From positions 34,645,665 through 34,709,664 of the forward strand of contig CM044868.1 of assembly GCA_024500155.1 (NCBI GenBank): 64,000 nt of DNA, read 5' to 3'. Below are positions 1 through 13,100 of the stretch, piece after piece (the stretch's first letter is position 1; every line of letters begins with the position of its first letter). Source of the stretch: Chenopodium formosanum (taxonomy: Eukaryota > Streptophyta > Magnoliopsida > Caryophyllales > Amaranthaceae). The position numbers were made by a program, and so were the translations under genes. The notes below the pieces were generated by a model that worked only from the letters and a program-made list of their open reading frames with translations, was not told where the DNA came from and did no database searches.

Positions 1-945
1 AATCATCTAATTCTATTATCTCCTCTCTTAAGCTAGAAGATTTCTCTCTCTCTATTATTTTTCAAAACCTATCCTCAAAAAAAAAAAAATCCACATTCAC
101 TATTTCTAGACACACCTAGCCAAGTTCGAAGTTGCCTTCGCCCTAGACGTGAAAGGTTTAATATTTCTAAGGGTTTGGTTCTAAATCCCTTATTCAATTA
201 TTTAATTTAATTGTTTATTATTTTTCTTGAGTTTACTAACGTGTGTATTTTTTATTACAAAGAGATACGAGGCATCCAAGTAAGTAATTTAATTGATATA
301 GAAATCATGATTTCACTATTTTATTTCCTAGTATCATGTTTAGGGTAATCAACTAAAATTTCTAATATCATGTATGTTTCTATGATGATTCCTATTCTTT
401 TCTTCTATCATGTTAGTATCATGTTAGGGCTAAAGCTTTAATTTTTATTGTTAAGTGACATGCTAGGATTTGTTATTAATCTTATTAGTATCATGCCTAG
501 GATCTTGCTATTATTCTTATGCTTTATTATTAACATGATTATTATGCTTTGATGAGATTGATATTATTATTATGGTGATTATTGTTGTTATGTTGCTTGA
601 TTTTATTGTTATTGCTTCATCACTCCTTTTATGCATGTTTAAAGGGAATTTGTACTTGTAATAATTCTTAATAAGATAATTAATAATCTTATTTAGGCTA
701 ATATGGTTATAATTCAAGTGATCGCCAATAATAGATTTGTGTGTGTATTTATATTCAACCAACATTGATTAAACAGGTTTAGGATTAACCTATTGATTGT
801 ATGTTAGTTAGATAGCGCACATGAATATGAGAAGAATAAAGCAGAGGCCTGTTTTTAGGGCAAGTTCAATATCTTTTAGGTTGGATTTGTACCTTCATCC
901 CCGAACTTCCAGTCATGGTTCCAGACCTATTGGAGTTAACGATCT
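1..945 (+). repeat. Partial LTR, diverged relative of LTR-A
   Basis: No coding sequence is visible. Blocks occur in the same order as in the LTRs at 15211-17235 and 61177-63303: a 'cgtgaaaggt..aagggtttgg' block near 148-180, 'tgtttaaagggaa' near 637, 'aatcaagtgatc' near 713, and 'cccgaacttccagtcatggt' near 899. The order and spacing identify this as the second half of an Ogre/Tat-type LTR from a related but diverged family. It stops at 945, where a CACTA terminus begins. Confidence 0.7.
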
Positions 946-1175
946 CACTACTAGAACTAGGCAAAATAGCGATGGATATCTTGCAACGGACTAATAATTT
1001 CGTCGGTATTTTGTTTCGTCGCAATATTTTGACAAAATTAATGTATTCCATGACTTTTCCGTCGGAAATATTTTCTTCAGACAAAATTTTCCCTCAAAAA
1101 TTAAATTGCGACGGAAAATTCCGTCAGAAGATATAAATTTCGACAGATTAATTTTCCGTCGAAAAATATAAGGGT
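946..1175 (+). repeat. CACTA-1 left terminal and subterminal repeats
   Basis: The CACTA terminus is followed by several direct and inverted copies of an 8-10 bp motif (TTCGTCGG, TTTCCGTCGG, GCGACGGAAA, TTTTCCGTCG). In CACTA elements such subterminal arrays bind the element-encoded TNPA-like protein and are needed for transposition. That role here is inferred from family knowledge. Confidence 0.75.
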
Positions 1176-1573
1176 TTAAAAAATAAGAGGTTCCAATCAA
1201 TTGAATCAGGTTGACCAAAAAAAGGGGGGGGGGAAGCACTCAAGCCGACAATAAGAGAGACAAAAGAGAAGGAGAGAGAGTCCTCGGCGCCGTGGTTCCC
1301 TAACGGTGCCGGTAACGTCGTAGGGGAGAGAAGCACACCAAAAAGGGAGAGAGTGAAACAGAAAGAGAAGGAGAAAGAGAAAGAGACGCCGTCGTCGAGC
1401 CTCCACGCCACCTCAATAATGCCTTCCAGCCGTCGACGACCTTTTCTAGCTCCGAGAACGAAAGAGATAAAGAAGGGTGAAAGTAAGATATAGAAGGAGA
1501 AGGAGAAAGAGGAACATAAGGATAAGGAGAAAGAAAAATGCCACCGGCCAACCTTCCCTAACGATGGTGGTAG
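1176..1573. other. CACTA-1 internal non-coding, purine-rich
   Basis: This GA-rich stretch (many AGAGA and GGAGAA runs, a G-run near 1224) lies between the left subterminal repeats and the LINE 3' end. Open frames crossing it on either strand are low-complexity S/F-rich or R/K-rich and look like composition artefacts. No gene is seen. Confidence 0.5.
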
Positions 1574-1979
1574 TTTTTTTGGAAAAAAAGATTTTATTAC
1601 CAAAGAGAGAAAGTTACAACTTACAAAAGCTAAGTTATAACAACCACCAGAACACCAAAAGACCTGAAAACAACAGGCCAACCCCTTAACCAGTACTAGA
1701 TCCAAACCTAGCCACCTTCTAGGAAGGGTTCTAGGAAGGACCTAGAACAACTGGACTCAGATTTCCGGCCACCTTCTAGGAAGGGTTCCAGAAACCAGGA
1801 CCAGACAACAAACAACCAGGAAAAAAACAAAACCAAACACCCAAAAGACACCAAAGCCAACAGTCAGGAGCAGACAAGCCTGCAAACTGACAAGAAAACT
1901 AATACAACAAACAGACAGCAATAAAAGAACCAAAGCTAGCCTCAACTGTAGAAAACATAGCACAAAACATTAGACAGCT

Positions 1980-2465
1980 GCACAGCAGCACCAACAGCAG
2001 AGCACACCACCAGCAGCTAGGCAAAGCAGGGCAAAGAGCAGTGCAGAAGCTGCAAACCAGCAGTACGAAAAGCAGCAGCAACAAACACCACCCACAGCCT
2101 ACAACAGCACCCTGCAGCAACAACAACAACACCAAAACACCAGAGCAGAGGCACACCCAGCAGTGCAGTAGCAAAACAGCAGCTCACAGCAAAACACAGC
2201 AGACCACCCAGCAACAAAAGCAGACAGCAGGCAGCAAAGCACTGAGCAGATCAGAGCAGCAACAAAAAAACAGAACATCAGGGCAGCAACACCACCAGAC
2301 AACAACAACACACTGCAGCAACAACAATAGCACCAGAACAGCAATGCAGAAGCCAAACCAGCAGGGCAGACAGCAATGCATAGCAGTGCACAGCAGAACA
2401 CCCAGTAGAGCACAGCACCAAAAGAACAAAGACAGCAAGCAAACAGCAAAACCAGCATAAAAAGA
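1980..2465 (-). repeat. CTG/GTT-rich 3' UTR of the LINE
   Basis: On the minus strand this is dominated by CTGCTG, TGTTGTTG and GCTGTG words; on the plus strand it is CAGCA/CAACA-rich. Open frames on both strands exist only because the composition avoids stops, giving Q/N/T-rich or L/V/C-rich translations without domain character. It lies between the end of ORF2 (about 2825) and the LINE poly(A), so it is the LINE 3' UTR. Confidence 0.65.
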
Positions 2466-2824
2466 ATAGCAAACAAAACAAAAACAACAGGAACCTTAAC
2501 TGAAAAAGAAAGAAACCAGAACACACGCACAAGGAGCCCGAGACAAGCCATAGACAATCAAATATTTGCTTCCCGCCGGGATTCTACAAACTGAGTGAAA
2601 GACAATATCCCGAACAAGTGCATCAACTGATTTGCAGCAACCAGTAAAGAGAACTGCATTCCTTTAAATCCAAATACCATAAACTGTTTTAGTGAAGGCC
2701 ACCTGGATCACTTTATTCTTTAATCTGGAACTTCTGCAGATTTTCTTTATCCAATCAATCTCATCACTAAACTGCTGAACAGGCTTGGAAACACGCAAGA
2801 TCCCCAAAACCTTACTCCAAACCT

Positions 2825-4890
2825 TCATAGAGAAATCACAATAAAAAATAGATGCTGAACACTTTCATTGCCATTCAAACAAAGGAAACACTTTGGATCA
2901 CAAGAGATGTGCCATTGAAGCAACCTATCCTTAGTGACAAGCCTATTCCATAAAGCTAGCCACAAGATGAAAACACTCTTGGGAGTTGCTAAGTTATGGC
3001 AAGTAACTCTCTTCCAAGGAACTTTAGGCACTTGAGGCCTAATAGCAGCATAAAGCTTCTTGATTATCAACTTGTTGCCCTGAACGAAACCATCCCATCC
3101 CCCTTGATCATTCACAATATCTCTACAACTCAAAATCTTCTTCAAAAACCAGGAGCATCTAGCAGGGGTAGGAGTGGTCCAACAATCTTTATGCTTCAAA
3201 TAGTAGATATGAACCCACTTAACCCAAAGATTATCAGCCTTGTGAGCAATATCCCAAAGTAACTTAGTGACAACTGCTTTATTCCACTCAGGAAGAGAAA
3301 GCAGGTTCCAGCCACCGCAAACTTTAGGAAGACAGACGTTATTCCAAGCAACCAAAGACTTCTTAGCAGAAGCAGAGGATCCAGTCCAAAGAAAGCATCT
3401 GAACCTAGCCTCAATCTCTTTCAGAATTTTCTTCGGAAGAATAAAAATTTGAGCCCAATAAGTCTGGATACCAAACAACACACTCTTCACTAATTGAAGC
3501 CTCCCAGCATAGGACAAGTGTTTAGCCATCCATCCTTGAATTCTAGCAGTGACTCTCTCCGCCAAAGGCCTACATTGAGCAATAGTAAGCTTCTTTTAAG
3601 AGAGAGGAACCCCAAGATACCTAAAAGGAATGGAGCCTTGAGAAACACCAAGAAGCTCTCTCAACTCATTCTGAACAACAACAGAGACTCCTCCAAAGTA
3701 GACTTCACTTTTATCAAGATTAGCAGAAAGCCCAGAGGCACCCGAGAATTTCAAGAAGGCTTGGAAGAGAAGCTTAACAGAAACACTATCAGCTCGAGAA
3801 AACATCAATAAGTCATCAGCAAACATCATGTGAGTTAGGTTTAACTTTTCACATCTAGGGTGAAAGTCAAAGTTAGGAGACAACCTAAGCTCATCAAGGC
3901 ATCTGGAGAGGTATTCCATACCAATAGCAAAGAGAAAGGGAGACATAGGATCACCTTGTCTTAACCCTTTCTTAGCTTCAAGGGGGGGGGGGCAGGAAAA
4001 CCATTAATAAGAATAGAGTAAGAGACAGAAGTAAGACAATTCCAGATCCAATCAACAAATCTCTGAGGGAAACTAAGCTCTTGCATGACAGTGATCAAGA
4101 AACCCCACTCTACCGAATCATAGGCTTTCTTCAAATCCACCTTAACCATACACTTGGGATAGATAAATTTGTGATCATAGCCTTTGATCAATTCAGTTGC
4201 AAGAAGAATATTGTCACCAATGTGCTTGCAAGGAATGAACCCTGCCTGAGCATCATCAATCACTTCATCAATGACAGCAGTAAGCCTAGCAGTTATGATT
4301 TTAGAAATGAGCTTATAGACCCCAGTACAACAGGCTATAGGTCTAAAATCCTTAACATGAGAAGTAGAAAGGACTTTAGGGACCAAAGTAATAGTTGTAA
4401 AATTCCATTGCCTAGGCAAAATCCCATTATTAAAGAAATCAATAACACTTGCATAAATATCATCTTTCATAATATGCCAAGCTCTCTTAAAGAAAAAGGA
4501 GTTAAAGCCATCAATACCAGGAGCTTTAGTTTTATCAATTCCCTTAAGGCCAGCATCAATTTCAGCAAGAGAGATAGGCCTAATGAGGTAGCTCTGAGCA
4601 GCAGAGCTAAGCTCCTTACCCCTCCGCATAGTAACAAGGTCAACAGCAGGGAGCCAAGGAGCCTGAGTCCCTAAAAGAGACTTATAGAAAGAGATAATTT
4701 CATGAGAGATATCATCTGGATCCTTGAGCAACACCTGATTAGAATAAAAAATGGAGTCAATTCTATTCCTTTCTTGCCTAGTCTTCATCACAGAAAAGAA
4801 GTAGTGAGAATTGCCATTTCCAAGCTTAACCCAATTAATCCTAGATTTTTGCTTGAAGATGCTTTCCTGAATATCATTCCAGTGCCGACA
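2825..4890 (-). pseudogene. LINE ORF2 (reverse transcriptase) fragment, frameshifted
   Basis: The translation contains hallmarks of plant L1 ORF2: 'KQKSRINWVKLGNGNSHYFF' just before the RT domain (4800-4890), 'KAPGIDGFNSFFFKRAW' and 'KDFRPIACCTGVYKLISK' (RT fingers/palm), 'MVKVDLKKAYDSVEW' (motif A), 'GLRQGDPMSPFLF' across 3930-3965, and the catalytic 'FADD' motif in MMFADDLLMFSRAD near 3800-3840. Downstream, 'IQGWMAKHLSYAGRLQLVKSVL' is the conserved region after RT, followed by the start of the zinc-finger RT-associated domain (WKRVTCHNLATPKSVFILWLALWNRL). The apurinic endonuclease domain is missing because of 5' truncation. A run of 11 G on the plus strand (3982-3992) shifts the frame, and further breaks lie near 3590 and 2825. 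The copy is dead. Confidence 0.9.
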
Positions 4891-4915
4891 ACACCCCGGC
4901 TGCGACTAGGTCAAT

Positions 4916-4916
<1 letters not shown>

Positions 4917-4956
<40 letters not shown>
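4917..4956. repeat. Poly(T) tract of about 40 bases
   Basis: An uninterrupted T run directly beside the truncated 5' end of the LINE. It could be a simple repeat, or the reverse-complement poly(A) tail of another minus-strand retroposon whose body would then lie at 4957 onward. I could not identify such a body. Confidence 0.7.
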
Positions 4957-4961
<5 letters not shown>

Positions 4962-6372
4962 TTAAACCTGACCGGCCTCCTCCCTAACCATAAAAAACAA
5001 CCTCCACCCTAACCACTACAAGCAGCAGGCTCCTCCCTTCCCTCCGTGACTGAAGCACCTCCACCGACTGAAAATTCCAGTAATTCTTCCTCCTTCCCCC
5101 CCTTTTTTCTATTTTTTATTTTTTAAATTTAATTTTGTTTAAAAATAAACCATTATTTATTTTATTTATTTTTTAATTTTTTGTAGGATTTGTACAATTT
5201 AGTTGATTAATTGTCAAAAACACGTGCATATCTAAAGGTCAGTCACATTACTAACCTTAATATATAATGTATGATTGTTACTTTGGTTTGGTGCTGTTTA
5301 ACATAGTGTAGTTTAGTTTAGTTTATTATAATATAATGTGGTTTATTTTAATTTATTTCAATTCAATATAATGTACTTTAATTTAGTTTATTTTTTTTTC
5401 TTTTTTTATGTATGTTAGTTTAGTTTAATGTAATGAAATGTTAGTTTGGTTTGTTTTAGTTTAGTATAATATGATGTATGTTAGATAACTTTATTTAATA
5501 TAATGTAGTTTAGTTTTGTTTAGTTTAATATAATGTAGTTTAGTTTAGTTTATTTTAATATAATGTGGTTTAATTTAGTTTAGTTTTACACAAGTATATT
5601 AGATTTGTTTAATATTATGAAACTTTAGTTTGGTTTGGCTCGTTTTGTTTAATATGATGTATGTTAGATTACTTTAGTTTAGTATAATCTAGATTAGTTT
5701 TGTTTATTTTAATATAATGTTTCTTACTTTAATTTAATATTATATAATGCATGTTACTAGATTTAATATTATGATATGTTAGTTTAATTTGGTTTGATTT
5801 GTTTATATTAATGTTATGGTTTTATGATATGTTAGTTTTGTGTTAAGTTTAATTATGATATATTTGTTTAATATTTCGTATGTTAGTTTCGTTTAAATAT
5901 CTTTAAATAAATCATTTGCATAATCATATGTCATATACCCATTCAAGGCATACACATTAGGAGTATGTCTTGAATATTCCCCGGTTGGGACTGTCCTTGT
6001 ACGTTTATTTTCACTTAGGTGGTGAATGTATTCCTTTTTTTTTTTTTAATTCTAAGAAATATCCTTGCTTGTCATTTCTCTATAACGTACTCTAGGTACA
6101 TATATATAGGTGTTCCTAATTTCCTACATCGTGTACTTGGAGAACATTAGGGAAACGCTGCCGGATTTTCCATAGAATTGAAATCCTAGCATACATTCAC
6201 TAGTGAGATTGAACGTCCAAGGATGGGTTAGGTTGGAGTGATAAAGACCCTTGGAAATCATTTCAAATCTCATTTGCATTTCCATAACACTTTCATCGAT
6301 AATGAATATATATTGTGCTTTGTGACTAATGTGATTAATGGCATATGCGTGAGTTGTATAGAACTTGTAATC
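4957..6372. repeat. AT-rich CACTA-1 interior with minisatellite
   Basis: No gene is seen. Between about 5280 and 5880 the sequence is an irregular tandem of TTTAGTTTAGTTTAATATAATG-like words of roughly 20-45 bases with scattered differences. The remainder is T-rich non-coding sequence upstream of the transposase pseudogene. Confidence 0.6.
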
Positions 6373-9300
6373 ATGAAACGAAGAGAACGTAGCTGGATGT
6401 ATTAAAGGAAGGTTGGGAATTCTATTAATCCAGAGTTCGTGAAGGGGGTAAATGAATTCCTTAAATATGTCGAAGATCATCCGGAGAGTAGCAACCCGAA
6501 TAAAGTTAGGTGTCCATGTTTTAAATGCAAAAACAAACGACTTTGGGATTCGGAAACGGTTAAATTTCATTTGTATCGCAATGGTTTTGTACCTAATTAC
6601 TATGAGTGGATGTGTCATGGGGAAGGGTTTCCAAGAACTCTTGAAAGGCTGTCAAATGAATATCGTGAAATGGTTTTGGATGCATTTGGTCGGTCTCAAG
6701 ATCAAGGGCACTCCAAAAAGGCTAGTGTTTAATTAGAGGAGGAGCCTAATGCACAAGCTAAGCATTTTTTGATTTGTTAAGGGCTTCTGAACAACCATTA
6801 TACAAAGGGAGTTCATTGTCTGTGTTAGAGATGGCTTCTACAATTACTAGCCTAAAGTGCGAGTATAATTTGCTACATAGATGTGTTGATGGGTTTTCTT
6901 CTTTGGTTAATGAAACGATTCCTAAGAACAACCACATGGCCGAGACATTCATGAGGCCAAGAAAATTGTTAAGGGGTTAAAGCTGGCCCATGAAAAGATT
7001 CTTGCATTCCCGAAAGGATGTATGTTGTTTTGGAAAGATGATGCTCAATTATCTACATGTAAGGTGTGTGGCAGCGACCGATACAAGAACACTTTTAAAG
7101 GTAGCTTAGTGCCTTTCAATGTTCTATTTTAATTCCCTATCACACCTAGGTTGCAAAGGCTTTTTGCAACTACAAACATTTCCGAGGAAATGGCATTGCA
7201 TGCTAAAAATCCTCGAGTTCAAGGCACAATGGCACACTCTAGCGATAGTAAAGCGTGGAAACACCTTGATAGTTGCTTTCCTAAGTTTGCCTCCGAACCT
7301 CATAATGTTCAACTTGGCCTATGTACGGATGAATTTGCTCCACATGGTCAATTTGGGGGACAATATTCTTGTTGGCCTATCATTTTGACCCCTTATAACT
7401 TGCCCCAGTCAATGTGTATGAAAAGACAATTCATGTTCCTTTCTTTACTCGTTCTTGGTCCTAAAAACCCTAAGGGAAACTTGGATGTTTACATGCAACC
7501 GCTCATGGACGAGTTGAAACAAATGTGAGAAGTTGGGGAAATAATTACGATATTTCGAGAAAATAGAATTTTAATCTTCGAGCAGCCATCCTATGGACAA
7601 TATATTATCTAGTTGGACAACAGCCGGTTAGAAGGCTTGTCCATATTTCATGGAGAAAAGCAAAGCATTTTGGCTCGAACACGGTGGTAAGGTTTCTTGT
7701 TTTGATTACCATCGCCAATTCCATCCGACAAATCATCCTTTTCGAAATAGGTAAAACTGCATTTTGTAAAAACAAATTTGAAAAAGGTTCACCACCTCAC
7801 AACATGTCAGGAGAGGAGCTATGGGAATGTGTGAAAAACCTTCCGAAGGTAACAGATTGCCCCGAGGCACTGCAACGTCTCAAAAAAGCCAAAAAAGGGT
7901 GGTTCAAGCAATGCACTCTCTGGGAGCTTCCATATTGGAAAATTTTCTGATTCGTCACAACTTAGATGTCATGCACGTTGAAAAGAACTTCTTTGATCAG
8001 TTGTTTCACACTATAATGGATGTGAAAAAGCTATCTTGTGACAGGCCATCAGCTCGGAATGACATTGCCAAATATTGTAAACGGCCCCAGCTTCATCTTC
8101 AAGAGGATAATAGAGGAAAAGAATTCATGCCAAAGGCTCCTTTCGCTTTTGACAGGGCTCAGAGAAAGGTATTGTATGAGTGGGTCAAACAGCTGCGGTT
8201 TCTTGATGGTTACACTTCCAATTTTAGCAGATGCATTGATTTGCAAGCATGTAAGTTACAACAGAATGAAAAGCCATGATTGTCACGTGTTCATGGAGAG
8301 GTTGTTTCCCACTGCTTTGAGAGAACTGCTCCCTATCCATATATGGATTGTAATTACAGAGATAAGCCAATTCTTTTGCGATTTGTGTTGCTACAAAATT
8401 TCAGTTAGTGACATGGAGCGATTGGAAAAAAACATAGCTGAGATTCTGTGAAAACTTGAGAATTTTTTCCCTCCTTTATTATTCAACTCCATGGAGCATT
8501 TACCAATTCGTTTTCCATATGAGGGCAAGTTCTGTGGACCTGTTCAATATCGGTGGATGTATCCTTTTGAAAGGTAAATCAAAGGCCCTTTCTCAACTCT
8601 TTCTTTCATCTCATTCATTGTTAAGGGCTACTTATACATCTATACCTATATAAAAATAATTACAGGTTCCTCAATCAGTTGAAACGAAAAATTCATAGTA
8701 AGGCTTGAGTTAAAGGTTCCACATGCAACGCTTATCTCACTGAAGAGATAGCAAACTTTTGCTCCAATTACTTTCAGTCCTTAGTTGACACAAAAACACG
8801 AGATCTAGGTTAAAATGTGAATGCTGATGTTGAATCCATGGCTGACAACGATGAAATCCCAGAGCTCTTCACGGTGGATAAGGGTCGTGTGTCAAATATG
8901 GGTAAAATTCAGTTTTTAGATGACAAGGAACTCGAATGTGCTCATTTGTTCGTTTTAAGAAATACCGGCATTCTTGGTGAATACGAAAGGTATATATATT
9001 TAGAAGAAAGTTTTCAAAAAGCCTTATATTTAAAATAATTGCTGCAATGATTAACCTTGTGTCATTAATCTACTAGGGAGTTTGAGGACTACATTCTTAG
9101 TACTCGAACTTATTTGCGTAGAGAAGATGTCATGGAGAAATGCGAAAGTGAATTCCCTGATTGGTTTCATCACAAGGTGATAATACTTTTCTAACATTAC
9201 ATATCGATTAAATTGTGATAATACACTAAATTTCATTTCAAGAAGTGTGACATTTGTATTCAAAACAGTTTTCGGTGGTGGAATAGAAACCAAGTTTCGA

Positions 9301-10014
9301 TGTGTTACGAGCATTGTCTATGAGGTCTTTCAAACGTGTTCGAACATGGAACCTAATATTTGTCCGTGGCTTTAATTTCCACACACAACCCTATGGAAAA
9401 CATAAATCTACGATGAACCACGGGGTGTGTGTGTGTCAAGTGAGGACGGTGGAGAGTACTTTGGAATTTTAAACGATATAATTGAACTTGTCTACACCAG
9501 TCCCGAAAGAGAGTACAAGACTATTATGGTTAAGTGTAATTGGATGCATTGTGGTAGAGGAATGAACTTACATGAACAATACAAGCTTGTTGAAGTAAAT
9601 CATACTAAGAAATATCCCAAGTATGATAAAGTTGTCTTATCTTACCAAGTGTCTCAAGTGTACTATGCATCATACCCTAGCCTTAAACGTGATTGAGTTC
9701 AATGGTGGGCTGTATTTAAAACACAAGCAAGATCGGTGGTTGATGCTCTAGTGGACTTAAAGTTTTTTCAATCTCCTTCATCACAAGTACATGCAACGCT
9801 TTGTCCACCAAATGACATTCCAGACTATGAACTTGATATTGATGATGATGATGGCTTTGTTATCTCAAGCGATGAAGATGAAGAAGATAGCATTGACTCC
9901 GGTGATAGTGACGAAGAAGAGGACATCGATGTATTTTTAGATGACACTAGTGATAGTGATAGTGATAATGATAGTGATAGAAGTGATAAGAGTAATGAAG
10001 AGGAGAATATGTAG
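6373..10014 (+). pseudogene. TNP2-like CACTA transposase, degenerate
   Basis: The conserved blocks of plant CACTA transposase appear in order but in changing frames. The start MKRRERSWMY at 6373 is followed at once by TAA (6403), then VKGVNEFLKYVEDHP...VRCPCFKCKN and MCHGEG (Transpos_assoc zinc-binding region, 6430-6640). FFDLLRASEQPLYKG and a CKVCGSDRYK block follow to 7100. The Transposase_21 block has QRLFATTNISEEMALHAKNP, LCTDEFAPHGQFGGQYSCWPIILTPYNLP and DVYMQPLMDELKQM (7150-7530). Then come LIRHNLDVMHVEKNFFDQL (about 7950), the DUF4218 part LEKNIAEIL..FNSMEHLPIRFPYEGKFCGPVQYRWMYPFER (8420-8570), a DUF4216 block ending DKVVLSYQVSQVYYASYP (9427-9690), and a very acidic D/E/S tail (9830-10010). 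It once acted in the nucleus on the element ends. Many stops and frameshifts make it inactive. Confidence 0.85.
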
Positions 10015-10172
10015 TTACTCCTTTAACTATTTTCTTGTAATTTTTATTTTTAAATGACTACTCGGACTTGTAATATTTCATTAAATTTTCTGTCTCAATT
10101 TTTTTTTAATATGATTCTAATTTATGAACTTATAATGTCATGTCATGGTACTAACAATTTTTTCAGGTGGTC

Positions 10173-13100
10173 ATGGCGGGAGGAAATAAAGGAGAAACGT
10201 CCAAGAAGAGAAATGCAAAGGGGAAAGTTCATGTTGTACGTGATGATGAGGCAAGTCAATGGAGGAAGATGAGGCACACGATTTAGGGGCGTCTCAAGAA
10301 ATCATCACTCAGAGACAGATTTAAACACATGTGCAGGGGCAACAACATCCGAAGCAGCAACAACAACTTCAGGAGAAAAAAGACCCACAACCTAATGACT
10401 TGTCGGAGTTAGACCCTACCACACTTTGGTGCGTATGTAGTTGTAATGAAATATCCTTAGATTCGTATTTATTTTGATAAATTAACTTTATATTACTTCT
10501 AACATGTTGTGTTTACTTTTTGTTGATTATCTACTCACATGAATTTCTCTCATTAATTATAGGTTTGATCATAAGGAGGTGAAGAATATGCTCTCCGACA
10601 CGCTAACCGGCTACTATCGAGAGCCTTGGAGAAATCACGGAGAGGTTGATGAAAAAACGAAAGAACACTTTTGGAACTTGTTCATCGTATGATATCATTA
10701 ACCTAACATAATACATGTTTTATAAAGTATATTGATGGAGTTTAGTTTGTAATAACGACCTTTTCTTGATTTGTAGAAAAAATTCAAATGGGCACCTCAA
10801 TTGAACGAGCATGTGAAGCAAACTTTTGAATTAAAATTTGTAAATCGCCTTCGTGACATGTTCTACCACATAACAAAGAAGATGAATGGTTCAAAACCAA
10901 AATGGCTTAATGAAGACGTCCATGAGAAGATGATGGAAATTGGTGCTAATGATCCGATATATACGAAGCGGTCGGAGCAAAACAAGAAGAACAGAAGAGG
11001 AGGATCCATGAAAAATGTTGTTAAACCGACCCACTTTCAAGGTTTTATGTCAGCTGTACAACATGATAAAAGGATGGTAAGGTTCCAAAAATGTGTCTAG
11101 TAACAATGAATTCATTTGTGTATTGATGAACTTTTGTGGTCTGACATGTTTTCATTGATTTTCTGCATGTACATTTAAAGGCGCCGAAAAACAAGGCCAA
11201 ATACCAAATGCCCCTAATATTTTCTTGATGACACACTTCAAGGAAGTGCCTGGGAAAGGCCAAGTGCCTGCCAACACCAAAGCCAAAAGGATTTGCGGTA
11301 AATACTTCATTATATCTTAGTTCCTAAAACTTATTATATGCTTATTTCAATAAATTTGATGGGTCGTAAAGTGACTTATATGCTCATTTCTCTTGATTTC
11401 TAGTCATAGGCACCTAATAGTATTTGATATTGAAATGTTAGAAGAAAGAATGAATTTATGTGATTGAAAACATAGAAAATGGGCAAGGTAAAATCCATAT
11501 AGGCCAAGATTGATTGAATTTGGATGAATGAGGGTTGTAAAGTGAATTATGTGCTCATTTATATTTATTTATAGCCATTGAAACCTAAACGTATTTGATA
11601 TTGGAATGTTAGAAGAAAGAATGAGTTCATTTTATTGAAAACATAGAAAATGGGCAAGGTAAAAGCCATATAGGCCAAAATTGATTGAATTTGAATGAAT
11701 GAGGGTCGTAAATTGACTTATTTCTCTAGATTTCTAGCCATATTCACCTAAAAGTATTTGATATAGAATGTTAGAAAAAATAATGAGTTCATTTGATTGA
11801 AAACATAGAAAATGGGCAAGGTAAAACCCATATAGGCCAAAATTGATTGAATTTGGATGAATGAGGGTTGTAAAGTGACTTATGTCCTCATTTCTCTTTA
11901 TTTCTAGCCATAGGCACCTAAACGTATTTGATATTGGAATTTTAGAAGAAATAATGAGTTCATTTGATTGAAAACATAAAAAAGTGGCAAGGTACAAGCG
12001 ATATAGGCCAAAATTGATTTAATTTGGATGAATATGGGTCATAAAATGAGTTAAGTGCTCATTTCTCTTTATTTCTATCCATAGGAACCTACAGTATTTG
12101 ATAATGGAATGTAAAAAGAAAGAATGAGTTGAATTGTTTGAAAACATAGAAAATGGGCAAGGTTAAAACCAAATAAGCTAAAATTGATTGAGTTTGGATG
12201 AATATGGGTCATAAAGTGACTTATGTGCTCATTTCTCTTGATTTCAAAACATAGGAACCTAAAAATATTATATATTGTAATGTTAGAAGAAAGAATGAGT
12301 TCATTTGATTGAAAACATAAAAAATGGGCAAGGTAAAAGCCATATAGGCCAAAATTAATTGAATTTGGATGAATATAGTCTTAAAGTGACTTATGTGCTC
12401 ATTTATCTTGATTTCTATCCATATACACCTAAATTGTATTTGATATAAATATGTTATAAGAAAAATTGAGTTCATTTGATTGAAAACAAAGAAAATGGGC
12501 AAGGTAGAAGCGATATAAGCCAATATTGATTTAATTTGGATGAATATGGGTCATAAAATGAGTTAAGTGCTCATTTCTCTTGATTTTTATCCATAGGCAC
12601 CTAAAAGTATTTGATATTGGAATGTTAGAAGAAAGAATGAGTTCATTTTATTAAAAACATAGAAAATGAGCTAGGTAAAAGCCATATAGGCCAAAATTTA
12701 TTGAATTTGGATGAATAAGGGTCGTAAAGTGACTTATGTTCTAATTTCTCTTGATTTCTAGCCTTAGGAACCTAAAAGTATTTGATATTGGAATTTTATA
12801 AGAAATAATGAGTTCATTTGATTGAAAACATAGAAAATGGGCATGGGAAAATCCATTTAGACCAAAATTGATTCAATTTTGATGAATGAGGGTCGTAAAG
12901 TGATTTATGTGCTCATTTCTCTTGATTTCTATCCATAGAAACCTTAACGTATTTGATATTGGAATGTTAAAAGAAAGAATGATTTCATTTGATTGAAAAC
13001 ATAGAATATGGGCAAGGTAAAAGCCATAATTGCCAAAATTGATTGAATTTGGATGAATGAGGGTCGTAAAGTGACTTATGTGCTCATTTCTCTTGATTTC

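Larger units (their letters stand above)
1574..4913 (-). mobile_element. Minus-strand L1-type LINE, 5'-truncated
   Basis: Read on the minus strand, the element starts inside ORF2, runs through reverse transcriptase and the C-terminal region, and ends in a 3' UTR. The last bases contain the plant LINE-like end TTTGGTAATAAAATC followed by a short A tail (plus-strand T-run 1574-1580). The 5' end stops abruptly near 4913 next to a long T-run, as expected for target-primed reverse transcription that ended early. I could not find a convincing target-site duplication. It lies inside CACTA-1, so it inserted later. Confidence 0.85.

Noticed and set aside
1148..1705. 185-residue minus-strand open frame rich in S/F/L
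   Set aside because: It spans the junction of the LINE 3' end and CACTA interior, and is low complexity in GA-rich DNA.
2041..2460. 139-residue Q/N/T-rich open frame on the plus strand
   Set aside because: It is antisense to the LINE 3' UTR and open only because of CAG/CAA composition.
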